Below are positions 36,776 through 46,648 of a stretch of 64,000 nt of DNA, in pieces. Position 1 is the stretch's first letter, and each line of letters starts with the position of its first letter. The position numbers and the translations under genes were made by a program. The stretch spans positions 3,653,918 to 3,717,917 of the forward strand of contig NW_006921536.1 of NCBI RefSeq assembly GCF_000340215.1, read 5' to 3'. This DNA is from Pseudocercospora fijiensis CIRAD86 (lineage: Eukaryota; Ascomycota; Dothideomycetes; Mycosphaerellales; Mycosphaerellaceae). The notes under the pieces are model-generated. The model made no database searches. It was not told the origin of the DNA and worked only from the letters and a program-made list of their open reading frames with translations.

Positions 36776-36935
36776 GTTGGTTTGGTTTGGTTTGCTAAGC
36801 CGAAACTCTAGTTTGGTTTGGGTTAGTTTGCTAAGCAACTATATAAGTAGCTAGTTCGAACCATATAATTTATCGGTTTTTAAGAAGTATACGAATGTAT
36901 ACGTAGCTTTAAGCAAGCCCTTTGTAAGACTTAGC

Positions 36936-36962
36936 AGTGTAGCCGGCAGCGTAGCCGGCATT
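36936..36962. repeat. GCCGGC array 1
   Basis: Two units of the form GTAGCCGGCAGC, followed by a T-rich run and a CCTTAGTACT motif that recurs after array 2. Confidence 0.8.
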
Positions 36963-37185
36963 TTTAGTCCTTAGTACTTATAGAATTTTCGAATCCTACT
37001 TAGGCTACGTAGTTGTATAAAGGTACTTATATAACCTCAAATCTATAGAAAATTAGCTAAGGGCACTAACTAATTAAAAGCATACACACATATACAAGGC
37101 ATTATAGTTTAGTTCGGAAACTGCACTCCTTAGGTATAAATTTCATCCTTTCGTTTACGGTTCAATTCCCTAACTGCTTAGTAGA

Positions 37186-37570
37186 ATGTCTTTATCTAGA
37201 TCTAGGCAGAACTTATCGATTTCCCTAGAAGTCCTCCTCCTTAAGAAGTTTATACACTTTCCTACCGAACTATTCGATAATATTAAGTACTAGGATAGCT
37301 CCTCCCTCGGTATCGGTATAGTATATAAAAGAGCTATAAGGCAGCTCTGCAGAACGTTCTACTAGTTACTCGCTATACTAAGGCCGAATACTAGTTCGTT
37401 CCTTAGAACTCTTAGTTATTTAGGAGATATAAAGGGTAGGGCAGGTAGTAACTTCGTATTATATAAGGAGGTAGAGGCTGCTATAGAAGAGGCCTTCAAC
37501 CTATAGAAGATAGTAAAAGATATAGAGGCAGCTGTAGGTCTAGGTACCTAGTTGAATTTCTAGTAGGTAG
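37186..37570 (+). pseudogene. Unknown ORF in giant hAT, possible F-box-like start
   Basis: An intact ATG at 37186 opens a frame of about 125 codons with only RIP-type stops. It begins MSLSRSRQNLSIS and has HFPTELFDNI near residue 25-35, which resembles the LPxELxxxI start of an F-box, then basic, leucine-rich sequence (RAIRQLC, LLAILRPNTSSFL). The short length and single motif make the F-box call weak. It is the only clear plus-strand gene in this hAT; the others are minus. Confidence 0.45.
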
Positions 37571-37788
37571 AGTATAAGGATATTTAGAGGGAGTATTAGG
37601 TAGAGTTGCGAAGGCAGGTGTATAATATACTCTAGAAAACAGGGATAGTGCCTATAACTATAACTATTAGGCTCTTCAACCTTCCTTATTTTTCCCTGTT
37701 TTCTTTTTATAAAAATCTAAACTAATACAAATCAACCGGAATGTCTATCTTCTTTTAGTTCTTTAAAAAACCTAGCAGCGTAGCTAGT

Positions 37789-37823
37789 AGCGTAGCCGGC
37801 AGCGTAGCCGGCAGCGTAGCCGG
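37789..37823. repeat. GCCGGC array 2
   Basis: Three units of GCGTAGCCGGCA then a T-run and TACTAAC-like branch motif with a later TTTTAG, compatible with an intron on the plus strand; strand not certain. Confidence 0.75.
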
Positions 37824-38049
37824 CCTTTTTACTCCTTAGTACTAACGGGATTTTAGGAGACTTCTATTCCGTACGGCCAATAAAGCATACTGTACTATAT
37901 ATATATGCTTAGAGAGTATTTAGAGCGCGGTATATAGCGCCGTATAACAGCGGCTCATTTCGTGTATAGAAAAGCTTATAGACGATACTACGAACATCCT
38001 TCCTACTAGTATATCTATCCTACCTAGCACTATCTCGAATGTAGATATT

Positions 38050-38703
38050 CTAGCCTTTTAGGATCTAATCGAGTGCTTTAAAATCCTTGTCTATAATCGT
38101 TATACGCTTCGCGTAGATAGCTATAAGGTTGACCGCTAAAATAGTATTAGTATAGTCCGAAAAGAGGTAGAAGAGAAACATATATTCGAAGATACGAACT
38201 AAGTAGGCTTCTATAGCCTCTTAAAGGGCGCCTATCGCGGAGGCTTAGAAGCGAAGGTCCGTTCTATAATCCTAGGTAATTTCGCGAATAAGTCGTTAGA
38301 AAGGAGCTTTACGGATTAGGAGCTTAGAACTCTTCTAATACTGCCGAATCTTACGGAGGGCTACGGCTAAAGAAGGATTAGTAAAAAGACAGTAAGAATG
38401 CCGGCTACGCTACCGGCTACGCTACCGGCTACGCTACCGGCTACAAATAGGACTTACTTCCTAGGCGCTATCGACGCTTCGTACGATTGCTACTAGTAGT
38501 AGAAGCGCTAGTTGTCGTCTTACGTAGAGCCTTACCCGCCGTTGTCTTGCGCGGAGCCTTACTCGCGACGCCCTTTCTAGTACCGGAGCTAGCGGCAGTA
38601 GTAGCAGCTATCTTGCGTTAATGTACTATACTCGTTCCTTTATTTCCGATCTTGTTACGACCCGTAGAAGTAGTAGGTCCCTTCTTACGAGGCGTCGTAA
38701 CTT
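38050..38703 (-). pseudogene. Histone H3-like gene 1 (H3L1), two exons or more
   Basis: Exon 1 (about 38703-38458) is a long basic tail with H3-tail-like motifs (SKAPRKTTAGKALRKT) ending KRR*RLG. An intron at 38457-38367 (GTAAGT start, TTACTAAT branch, CCTTCTTTAG end) holds GCCGGC array 3. Joining the exons restores codon for codon LG-TVALRKIRQY, the H3 sequence PGTVALREIRRY. Exon 2 then reads KSSKLLIRKAPF*RLIREI, DLRF*ASAIGAL*EA, EAYLV and, after a probable second intron near 38170, IYAKRITI, matching the alphaN, alpha1, alpha2 and alpha3 of H3. The stops are CAG-derived. The tail is longer and diverged from canonical H3; the alpha1/alpha2 region is nearer canonical H3 than CENP-A. The exact start is unclear because no ATG remains. 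Relatives: fragment at 6120-6508 and H3L2. Confidence 0.87.
38367..38457 (-). other. Intron of H3L1 containing GCCGGC array 3
   Basis: 91 bp with GTAAGT donor and CTTTAG acceptor; contains four units of GTAGCCGGTAGC type (38403-38444). Its removal rejoins the conserved H3 motif GTVALR in phase. Confidence 0.88.
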
Positions 38704-38989
38704 AGTTAAGTAGATTCGCTATTATAAAAGTCGTCGAATTGAGGAAAAAAGTGCGTTACGAAGGTATGCAAAGGCGCGCGCGGAGCGAGGGTATTGCGGA
38801 GGTAGTAGATATAGAGCGTAGAGGTATAGGTATCGATGCAAAGGTTAAATATAGCGAGAGAGGTAGTATCGCGGTATCGCTAGGTAACAGAGTAAGCTTC
38901 GCGTAAGCCTATATTATAGTAACGTTAGAGCAAGGAAAGAAGGCAGGCACGGCTAAAAAAGGCAGGTACGGCAGACTTTGAAATATAGC

Positions 38990-39230
38990 CGGCATATATA
39001 GCCGGCATAGTAATAGGCGAAAGCCTCCTTTTAATAAATAGCCGGCGTGATAATAGTATCCTACTATAGTATTTCTTTAGTAATGCCTTTACTAGCTATA
39101 GTAATCTTATAAGTAACCTAGGCCTATTGCTAGTAAATATAAGAAATATTAGGTAGGCTATACTAAACAAGCTAGTTATTTAGTAGAAAAAGGCCTACTA
39201 CCGTCTCTATATGCCGGCTACGGGTGCCGA
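38990..39230. repeat. GCCGGC arrays 4 and 5 and spacer
   Basis: Paired units ATAGCCGGCATA at 38993-39012, a single unit near 39048 and another pair at 39212-39230. Lies upstream of H3L1 and downstream of the gene at 39.2-40.3 kb; no coding seen. Confidence 0.7.
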
Positions 39231-39245
39231 CTATCGCTCTAAATT

Positions 39246-39967
39246 CAACTCCGCCCTATCTCGGAGGCTAAGGTACCGAGCGGAAACCCTATAGCTTATA
39301 TTTACTCGGTTGTCGCGGAGCGCTTATAGGTAAGGTATTAGAAAAGAGTATAAAAAGTACGAGAAGAGTATCCTAGGATATAGGTCGTAAGTGAATAAGA
39401 GTAGTACGCCTAGTTATTTATATAGTACGTTACTCTATACGACTAAGAGCCTATATTATCTTATACTTCGCTTATAAGACCTCGACTCTACTAGTGTACT
39501 ATCGATCTCCTCCTCGGTCGCTAATACGCTGTCTTAATTCTTCTTCGAGTTGCCGGACTTAGTGCGCATCTATAGCTATGTAATAGCGCTACGTATTATA
39601 GAGAATCAACTCCGCCGTATCTCGAAGGCTAAGGTACCGAGCGGAAACCCGATAGCTTATATTCACTCGGTTATCGCGGAGCGCTTATAGGTAAGGTATT
39701 AGAAAAGAGTATAAAAAGTACGAGAAGAGCATCCTAGGATATAGGTCGTAAGTGAATAAGAGTAGCACGCCTAGTTATTTATATAGTACGTTACTCTATA
39801 CGACTAAGAGCCTATATTATCTTATGCTTCGCTTGTAAGACCTCGACTCTACTAGTATACTATCGATCTCCTCCTCGGTCGCTAATACGCTATCTTAATT
39901 CTTCTTCGAGTTGCCGGACTTAGTGCGCATTTATAGCTATACAATAGCGCTACGTATTATAGAGAAT
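39246..39967. repeat. Tandem duplication, 2 x 361 bp
   Basis: 39246-39606 and 39607-39967 are near-identical direct copies differing mostly by C/T and G/A changes. Confidence 0.93.
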
Positions 39968-40260
39968 TTCTCGTTAAAGTTTCTCTCTCGTAGGCTTACT
40001 ATCTACCTCGTAGTGTAGAGGATTAAAGTGCTAATACTAAAGAATCTCCTTATAGTTAGGATGCTAGGGCTCCTTAGGACCTTTGTATTTTAGGTCTAAA
40101 TAGAGACGTATTATAAACGTTCTATCGCCCTTTCGCTTACTACCCGCTAGGTCGCGATATGCGAAGAAACTAATCTAAATGTAGCTCGTCTCTATAATAG
40201 CCGGGTAAATATAGAGCGCTAGGTTTCTACTTCGTACCTTAGATTTAGGGACGGCGCGGA
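39246..40260 (-). pseudogene. Unknown gene in giant hAT with internal 361-bp duplication
   Basis: Minus-strand frame from about 40260 (basic start, then LALYIYPAIIETSY, FFAYRDLAGSKRKGD, FIIRLYLDLKYKG) stays open apart from RIP-type stops for over 150 codons and runs into two tandem 361-bp copies (39607-39967 then 39246-39606). The duplicated unit includes a repeated segment of Glu-rich and hydrophobic sequence. I recognise no family. It lies between the two H3-like genes on the same strand. Confidence 0.5.
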
Positions 40261-40274
40261 GATAAAATCAGAAA

Positions 40275-40299
40275 TGTAGCCGGCACCTATAGCCGGCAA
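40275..40299. repeat. GCCGGC array 6
   Basis: Two units (GTAGCCGGCACC, TAGCCGGC) in the gap between H3L2 and the preceding gene. Confidence 0.8.
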
Positions 40300-40357
40300 A
40301 ACGATGCGAAAATAGGCCTCCTCCTAGGTTAATCTAACGACTAAATACAATTTCTAA

Positions 40358-40965
40358 CTAATCCGCTGTAAACCGACGCCGAATTTTAGCTAGAAGCTAT
40401 ATATCTTTATTTTAAAGAGTAACCCGCTTCGTATAGATAGTAAGGAGGTTTAAAAGCTTAAGCTCGGTTATAAGAAATGCCTCCGTAGCTTCCTAAAGAG
40501 CACTAATCGCCTTAGCCGTAAATCGCATACTAGACCGAAAATCTAATGTAATTTCTCGGACGAGTCGCTAGAAGGGAGTCTTAGGGATTAAAAGCTCGGT
40601 CCCTCTTTTATTTTAGAAAAGCCGGATCTAGCGAAGGGTAATAGTACCTAGTTTAAAGCGCCGCTTCTTTATCGTCGAGTCCTGCCTTGTTCCCTTTCTT
40701 TTAATAGAAAGATAACTTTTCTTCGCGATAGTCTTTGTCCGCCTACTCTTTTTAGCCTTCTCCTATCTACCTATAGCCTTCTTGTTTTTCGGTACTATTT
40801 TCCGAGGAACCCCCTTCCTTCGTATATACTACGGAGAGCCTTGCTCTTCCGATATCTCGTTCTCGCTACGGTCTCCCTATACTTAGCTTGCTTTACCCTT
40901 ACCCTTTAGCCTCTAAAGATATTTATCTACGCGTTTAGGCGACGAGGGTATATCGGTAGGACCTA
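40358..40965 (-). pseudogene. Histone H3-like gene 2 (H3L2)
   Basis: Minus-strand frame ending in TAG at 40358. Roughly 110 residues of Lys/Arg-rich tail (KKSRRTKTIAKK, RQDSTIKKRRF) lead straight into LGTITLR*IRLF, then TELLIPKTPF*RLVREI (H3: TELLIRKLPFQRLVREI), FRSSMRFTAKAISAL*EATEAFL (broken by a CAG-derived stop), and TIYTKRVTL*NKDI*LLAKIRR (H3: [21 protein letters not shown]). All helices of the H3 fold are recognisable in order. It lacks the intron found in H3L1 at GTVALR. It is more diverged in alpha2 and alpha3 than H3L1, and the tail is longer than canonical. Start uncertain (about 40965). Neighbour downstream of the transposase on the same strand. Confidence 0.88.
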
Positions 40966-41097
40966 GAAATTAATAAGTATATAATCGTAAGGAGACATTA
41001 ATGCTTCTTACCTTCTAGAACAAATAGTCTTCTATTAAACCGCCTTATTAGGTTATCGTTAGATTCGAATAAAGGATAGTAGCTTAAGGAAGGGGAG

Positions 41098-41310
41098 GTA
41101 GCCGGCTTAGGAAGGCCCGAAGAGCCGAATCCTTAAGGTATATTTGTCTTTAAGAATATAGGGAAAGGGAAGAAGGAGAGGAAGAGCGAATAGAGAATTA
41201 GAAATAGTCCGTAGGTAAGCGGGGTCGGTTGCTATAGCAACTAGTCTGTTTGGGTCCTAGGAATTCGAAACACATTTCGGACATATACCGGCTATATACG
41301 CCGGCTATAT
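41098..41310. repeat. GCCGGC array 7
   Basis: Single unit near 41100 and a pair at 41287-41309 (TACCGGCTATATACGCCGGC), between the transposase stop (41355) and H3L2. Confidence 0.7.
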
Positions 41311-41354
41311 TACCTTATACGTAAACGCTTCGTCTCCTTAAAGCTACTCTAAGC

Positions 41355-43690
41355 CTATATACGTTTCCGCTTCTCGACCCGGTATTGCCTTCTACCTCCG
41401 CCCTCCTCCTCTTCGTTATCGCTAATTAGGGTTTCGCTTAGACTAAATTTCGCATTCTCTTCGCGCTCCTAGGTTTCTTCGATCTTAAGGTTTTCTAATT
41501 CCTCGATTAACTCCTTTAGTATAATCTTTAGTAACCTACCTTAGCGATTCTAGTAAAGGAGATAGTATCGGAATACTATAATAGATTCGAAGGTAGTAGG
41601 CGAGTATATTCGATTAAAGCGGCCCTAGTAACGAGCGATACTAAAAGACCTCTTATAGCCTATACCTGCGCTCGGGATAGCGAGGACGTCCCGAGCGACC
41701 GACGCTATCGTTAGAAACTTAGGCTCTAACCGCTGCTATATAGCGAGAATATCGTCTCCGAATTCGTCTAGAAGACCGGTAAGATCTAGAGATTATTAGC
41801 CCTCTTTCCGAGCCTATAGGTTTATACTTACTCGCGCGCCGATAGAGATCGAACTCTTCTTTATTTACTTTAGTAGTTGCTTCCTCTTCTGCCTCTACTT
41901 CCTACCTACGAAACAGGTATAATATCGGAGCCTTCTAAACCTTCTTTTTCTTTATAAGAGCTGTATTTAGACTAGTTTCTTTCCGACGCTCGTAGAACAT
42001 CTTTTCTAGAATAGTCTAGTAATGCTTCGGCTATACCTCGTCCGCCTTCTATTCCGGCCTCTACTAGTATATATCCTTTTCTACCGGGTTAAGCAAGTAC
42101 GCAACGCTATAGATATCCCCGAACGAGTTAAAGGTAGTACTATAATATTTATGCAACTTAGTATAGGAGGTGTCTATAGCTTTCGTTATAGCTACTTTCT
42201 AGGGAACGCTCTTCTTAGCTAGCTTAGCTACGGTTTCCTCGAGCTCGTTAAAGAGCTAGTTATAGTACGTAAAGACAAGGTAGATCGTCGGTCCTCGGGT
42301 TCTTCTAATCGTAGTAGTAACCTTCGCGTAATACTTACTAATATCGACGAGATACTCTACTTAGCGCTATTCGGCGGCGGTAAGGCCGAGCTACTTAATA
42401 CCCTCGGAACTCTAATAGATCTCGAGAGCGGTACGTAAAGTATATCCCCTCGTAACTATATAGAAAGTCGAATCGAACCGGGTCTTAACGTCTTAGGTAA
42501 AACGGAGTAGGCGCTAAGGAGGCCGCTTTTGCTATCGCTTATTCTATGCGATATTCTAGGCATCGGTTTTAGGGCGCTCGATTAGGTTCTTTTAAATAGC
42601 CTCGAATCGGTTATATCTCTATAAGCTCGAGTTCGTATATATTGCTAGACGACGAAGCTAGAGAAAAAGAGTTAGAACTATACTAGGTTACCGGCTATAG
42701 GTGCCGGCTACGGATAAAAGTTATACCTTATACAAAACGAGAGCGAGGCTCTCTACCTTATCCCGTCTTATTACTATAATAAGTTTCTCGACTTTCGACT
42801 TTGCTTTATCCTTATCTAGGATCTTCTATTAGTCGTCGTTTAATAGTGCAATTTTAAGCGTCTTAAAGAGGGCTCGGATCGCGATTTAAACTATATAAGC
42901 GAGGTAGGGAAACTTCTATAGGGATGTAACTAGCAACGACGTCGGCTCCGATTCAATAGGGCTAGGGCTATTAATAGGCTCCTCTTCATCGTTATTATCG
43001 TACGTATTATCGTACGTATCCGGAATCGTAGCGAGTTTAATATTCGGAAGATTAAGCTAGATTATAGACCTTGTAATCTCCTCTACGTACTCGACCCTAT
43101 CGATACAATTAGTGATTTTAAAGATATATACGAGTGAATTGTATATATAACGCCTTATACAATGTTCGATTATTACTAGCGTTGTCCGTAGTAATCGAGA
43201 TTAGTTTCGTTGTTACGCTAACCCTATCTATTGCCGTATAGACAAGCTTCGCTATATCCTTACTAGTATAGGAACCTAGAATTTTAGGGAATCCGATTAT
43301 AAGTTCCTAGAGTTTCTAATCCGAATTGATAAAGTATAGCATAATCGAGAGGAAGGAGGCTCTTATAGTCCGGCTTAACTAGCTATCGATAGCAATAGCT
43401 ACTCGGCGAGTATTACGGAGGATCTCCCGAATATCGTCTAACGCAGCCTCTTTGTTCTTTTCGAATATAATACGCTAGGTTATCGCGCCGAGAAATAGGG
43501 GAGGGTAGTTTATAAGATATAGGTATATCTTCTATATAGACTCCCTTTCGTAGAAGTCTTCCGGAAGACCGTTTATAGCTAGCATTTTGTTTGCTAGTTA
43601 CTTAAAGTCTTCGGGGGAGAAATCGGTAGCCTTCAATCCTAGAGCTTCCTTAAGCGTAGCCTATAATAATTAGCTAGATCTCTACGGTTA
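41355..43690 (-). pseudogene. hAT transposase of the giant element
   Basis: Central part near 43400-43170 shows hAT hallmarks: AIDS*LSRTIRASFLSIML (from AxDxWTS...), the II/LIGFPKILGS turn, and ISITTDNASNN with the conserved DNASNN. Splicing out 42733-42658 joins ...SLALVL to LRRLAIYTNSSL*RYNRF, the RKxxxYxNSSPQR motif of the family. Then DVKTRFDSTF (from DVKTRWNST), ELEETV, YLLNPVEKD and finally a hATC dimerisation domain (ASVARDVLAIPSAGI...RSFSIAR at about 41680-41620) and an acidic, then basic C-terminus, stop at 41357-41355. An N-terminal extension or separate exon may reach 44420. It would mobilise the whole element. Confidence 0.92.
42658..42733 (-). other. Intron of giant-hAT transposase containing GCCGGC array 8
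   Basis: 76 bp, GTATAAGG donor, TTCTAAC branch site, TTTTTCTCTAG acceptor; GCCGGC units at 42683-42709. The phase-0 junction restores a conserved hAT motif. Confidence 0.88.
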
Positions 43691-43696
43691 ATTCAG

Positions 43697-43747
43697 GTAG
43701 CCGGAATCTATAGCCGGTAGCTATAGCCGGTAGCTGTAGCCGGCATT
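43697..43747. repeat. GCCGGC array 9
   Basis: Four units (GTAGCCGG spaced by AATCTA, TAGCTA, TAGCTG), just 5' of the transposase core; likely in a leader or another intron. Confidence 0.8.
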
Positions 43748-43839
43748 TTAGAAGATATACCTCTTTCTAGAACGCTGTATCTATATCAACTCTCCTCTCT
43801 CTTTAAGATTCCCGATACCGTTTAGAATAGAGATAGTTC

Positions 43840-44420
43840 GTAGGCGATAAGTTCCTATCCTATAGTTTCGGGTATTTTAAGATTGAACCGTAGAAGTTAT
43901 AGACAATTACTAGTTAACCTTTAAGTCGAGAAGTCGTATAACGGTATAATGCCCCCTCTATAAAGAACTTCTAGAATGTATCCGTTCGCTCCTTACTCCC
44001 CTATCGCATCGAGTACTTCCGGAGTTTATACTCCTTTAAACGTAAGTATAAAGGGAACTATATCTTATAGACCTATTGATTGAACTGCTCTATATACTCG
44101 GGTTTCTAAAGATACGCCTAGCTAGCCTTTTCGAAGATTTCCGGGTTAATACTCGATATTCTTATATCTCCGAACAACCTTCTACTTAGACTCCGTAAAG
44201 GTAAGGACTAGGTAGTAGTACCCTATAATAAATTCCTACTACTAGGATTCGGAGAGGATAAATCTAGCCCTAATCGTAGTCTAGGACTCGATAGGCTCGA
44301 AGGTAAGTATACGACCTCCTCTCGACGTTGTCGTAATCTCGCTCGTATACTAGACTGTTTCGACTGTCGTCTCGTTGTTACCCTTCCTAGTATAGCGCCT
44401 AGTATATATACAATATCGGT
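43840..44420 (-). pseudogene. Possible N-terminal exon of giant-hAT transposase
   Basis: Minus-strand frame with RIP-type stops, reading through a segment of Thr/Val-rich then FEPIES, RARFILSES and YKNIEY, and later YPEIFEKAS and SKERTDTF. It fits an N-terminal region of the transposase separated by array 9, but I see no clear BED zinc finger, so it could be a separate gene. Confidence 0.4.
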
Positions 44421-44557
44421 CGGTATGTTTTAAGGTTTCGTACGGTAAGGTAAGGACTTAGGAGTAGTAGATATATACTAGTAGCTATAGAGAAATACCC
44501 TTTCTTTTATAGCATCGTATCGTTAGGAACAGCTAGGTAGTAAATAGCTAGCTACCT

Positions 44558-44660
44558 TTTTTTTTATTTCCTAGCTACCTAACTACTAGATTTTTTTTCC
44601 TAGCTACCCTAGCTAGCCTAACTACTAGAATTTCTTTCCTAGCTACCCTAACTACCTAAA
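44558..44660. repeat. Imperfect T-rich/CTAGCTACC tandem repeats
   Basis: Three units of about 35 bases: T-run, TTCCTAGCTACC, then CTAACTACTAGA. Lies between the transposase region and the next gene. Confidence 0.75.
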
Positions 44661-45089
44661 TTTTGCCTTCTATACGGCGGCTCTCTCCTACTAACGGAAC
44701 CGAGCTACTATACCTAACGAATCTAAGCTCGTTTTTAGTCTCAATCTATCCTCTTTCGGTATAAGATACTCGATAAGCAAATGCTTAGGCCGAGTCTAAC
44801 TACGAAACCTAAGACTAACTAATAGCTCTATTAACCAATCCTAATCCTCGAACTCCTTCCGCTTCTTAGTAAAGACCTTAAAGAGCGCTCGAGCTTCTTC
44901 GGGTGCCTACGGAGTAGTCGAGATAAAGCCGTATCGCTAAAATAGGTAATCCTTCGGAGGCTTATATAGAGATTTAGAGAATTCCAACGCTAACCTATCC
45001 TACTAGTAGCTTAGATTCCGGATATAAGCCCTCTTTACCTTAGTAAAGATTTTATATAGTAGTAGTACTCTACCTTCGAGAAACGCTTT

Positions 45090-45137
45090 CTATTTAACTG
45101 TTAGTATCTGCCGGCTACGAACGCCGGCTATATATAC
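45090..45137 (-). other. Predicted intron with GCCGGC array 10
   Basis: 48 bp: GTATAT donor, TACTAAC branch motif, AAATAG acceptor; two GCCGGC units inside. Confidence 0.7.
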
Positions 45138-45643
45138 CGAGCATAGAATAATTACCTATACCCCTTCCTCCTATAGTAATACTTCTACCGTCCCTAGATA
45201 CCTAGCCCCGATCGTATTAATCGCAAGCCACTTTGCCTTTATAGACGCAAAGGCTTCGCTCTAATACTAATAAAGAAACTTCTACTCTATATCGAGGATA
45301 TAAAGACAACTAGTCTCGATTCTAATCCTTACTAGCTTTTCGTAGTAGCTTTAACTATGATTTTCTAGATTAATAGGACTTATGCCTTAGCCCTTTACTA
45401 GTATCTCGTCTCTTTAACTATGCTCGATCTACTCCTAGCGCTTATCGTCTATAGCGTTAGGCCCTAAGACTGCACCTGTTACTAGATCGACGTATAGTAT
45501 CTCCTCGCTTTTTTTAGTTCCTTTATTCGTAGTATTAAGCTCTATCGCGGTATCCTAAACTCTAGTATTATTGTTCTCGGCTATCTAAACATCTCCGTTA
45601 CTATCGGTCGTATCGATAGAGGTAGCGGCTATAGGTCTAAATG

Positions 45644-45743
45644 CTATTAGTTAACGTATTAAAGAAAAATATACCAGCTATAGCTGCCGGCTACGGCTGC
45701 CGGCTATAGCTACTAGCTACGGCCGCTAGCTAGATTGACTTAC
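45644..45743 (-). other. Predicted intron with GCCGGC array 11
   Basis: 100 bp: GTAAGT donor, GTTAACTAATAG branch/acceptor; GCCGGC units and degenerate TAGCTA copies inside. Confidence 0.75.
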
Positions 45744-46199
45744 GCTACTAGAACTTTACGCTCGAAAACTAGCCGTAATTCTTTCCTCCTCTTAGCCTTC
45801 TCTTAGGTTGTCTTCTTATTCTAACCTTTACTTTTTTCTATAGGCGCTAGCTATCGATAGAATGCCTTATTCCGCGCCTTTCTTCTCTTATCCTTAGCTC
45901 TTTTATCCTTATCTATCTTGTCCTTTCTCTCGCGGTCTCGTACGGAATTCTTCTTCGTAGAGTACTCCTCTTTAGTCTTACGCTTTTTAGTTAGACGCTT
46001 AGGCAAAACAAACTCGCGGTCTTTAGTTCTATCTTCTATTTAGCGCGCGGCGCGCTTCTCTCTTGCTATTATAAGGGAAAGGGGCGGGGGCGTAGCGTAT
46101 AGCAGTTATTGTCGGTATAGGTATAGAGGAAGAAGTTGAAAGTATAAGAATATCGCGAAGCCCTAATTGTTACCGCCTACGTAACGTTATATAGGTAAG

Positions 46200-46530
46200 C
46201 TTTCGCAACTACGGCAACTACGCCCCGGCAATAGTAACTACGCCCTAGCAACGGCAACTACGCCCTAGTAACGGCAACCACGCCCTAGCAACGGTAATAA
46301 AGCGTAGTAAATACAACCTAGTAACTATTATAGCCGGCAATCGTAGCCGGCAGTCGAATAAGAGTATCCTTATAGCAAAACTACGCCCTAGCAACGGCAA
46401 CTACGCCCTAGCAACGGCAACTACGCCCTAGCAACGGCAAAAGAGCGTAGCAAATGTAACAGAGTTACTATTATAGCCGGCAATCGTAGCCGGCAGTCGA
46501 ATAAGAGTGTCCTTATAGTAAAACTAATAC
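46200..46530. repeat. 20-bp minisatellite and array 12 near right end of giant hAT
   Basis: Units GCAACTACGCCCTAGCAACG repeat at about 46208-46290 and again at 46378-46436. Each block is followed by GCCGGC pairs (46324-46350; 46475-46495), so the whole block is duplicated with a period of about 147 bp. Confidence 0.88.
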
Positions 46531-46627
46531 AGTCTCTAGTTCAAACTAGGAATCTATATAGTTCGAAAAAACTAAACTGGAACTAGGGAGCTAGTTCGCC
46601 GCTAAGAAACCAAACCATATACGTTTA

Positions 46628-46648
46628 GTGGTTCGGAAACCGAACCAC
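46628..46648. repeat. Terminal hairpin of giant hAT
   Basis: GTGGTTCGG AAA CCGAACCAC overlaps the right inverted repeat. Confidence 0.85.

Larger units (their letters stand above)
44700..46050 (-). pseudogene. Unknown Lys/Arg-rich gene in giant hAT, with two array-bearing introns
   Basis: Minus-strand frame starting near 46050 with a very basic N-terminus (PKRLTKKRKTKEEYSTKK, RDRERKDKIDKDKRAKDKRR), then introns at 45743-45644 and 45137-45090, then a C-terminal region of moderate charge (KPPKDYLF, KVFTKKRKEFED, LIELLV, KHLLIEYLIP) ending near 44700. No domain recognised. The basic N-terminus and adjacency to H3-like genes suggest a nuclear, nucleic-acid-binding protein, which is inference only. 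It is the 5'-most minus-strand gene of the element. Confidence 0.55.

Noticed and set aside
38050..38703. H3L1 as the host centromeric H3 (CENP-A)
   Set aside because: The alpha1-alpha2 region (DLRF, AIGAL) follows canonical H3, without the longer loop typical of CENP-A, and the gene lies inside a transposon. Tail length alone is not enough.
46200..46530. CRISPR-like repeat array
   Set aside because: Units are contiguous without unique spacers, and the host is a RIP-bearing fungus.
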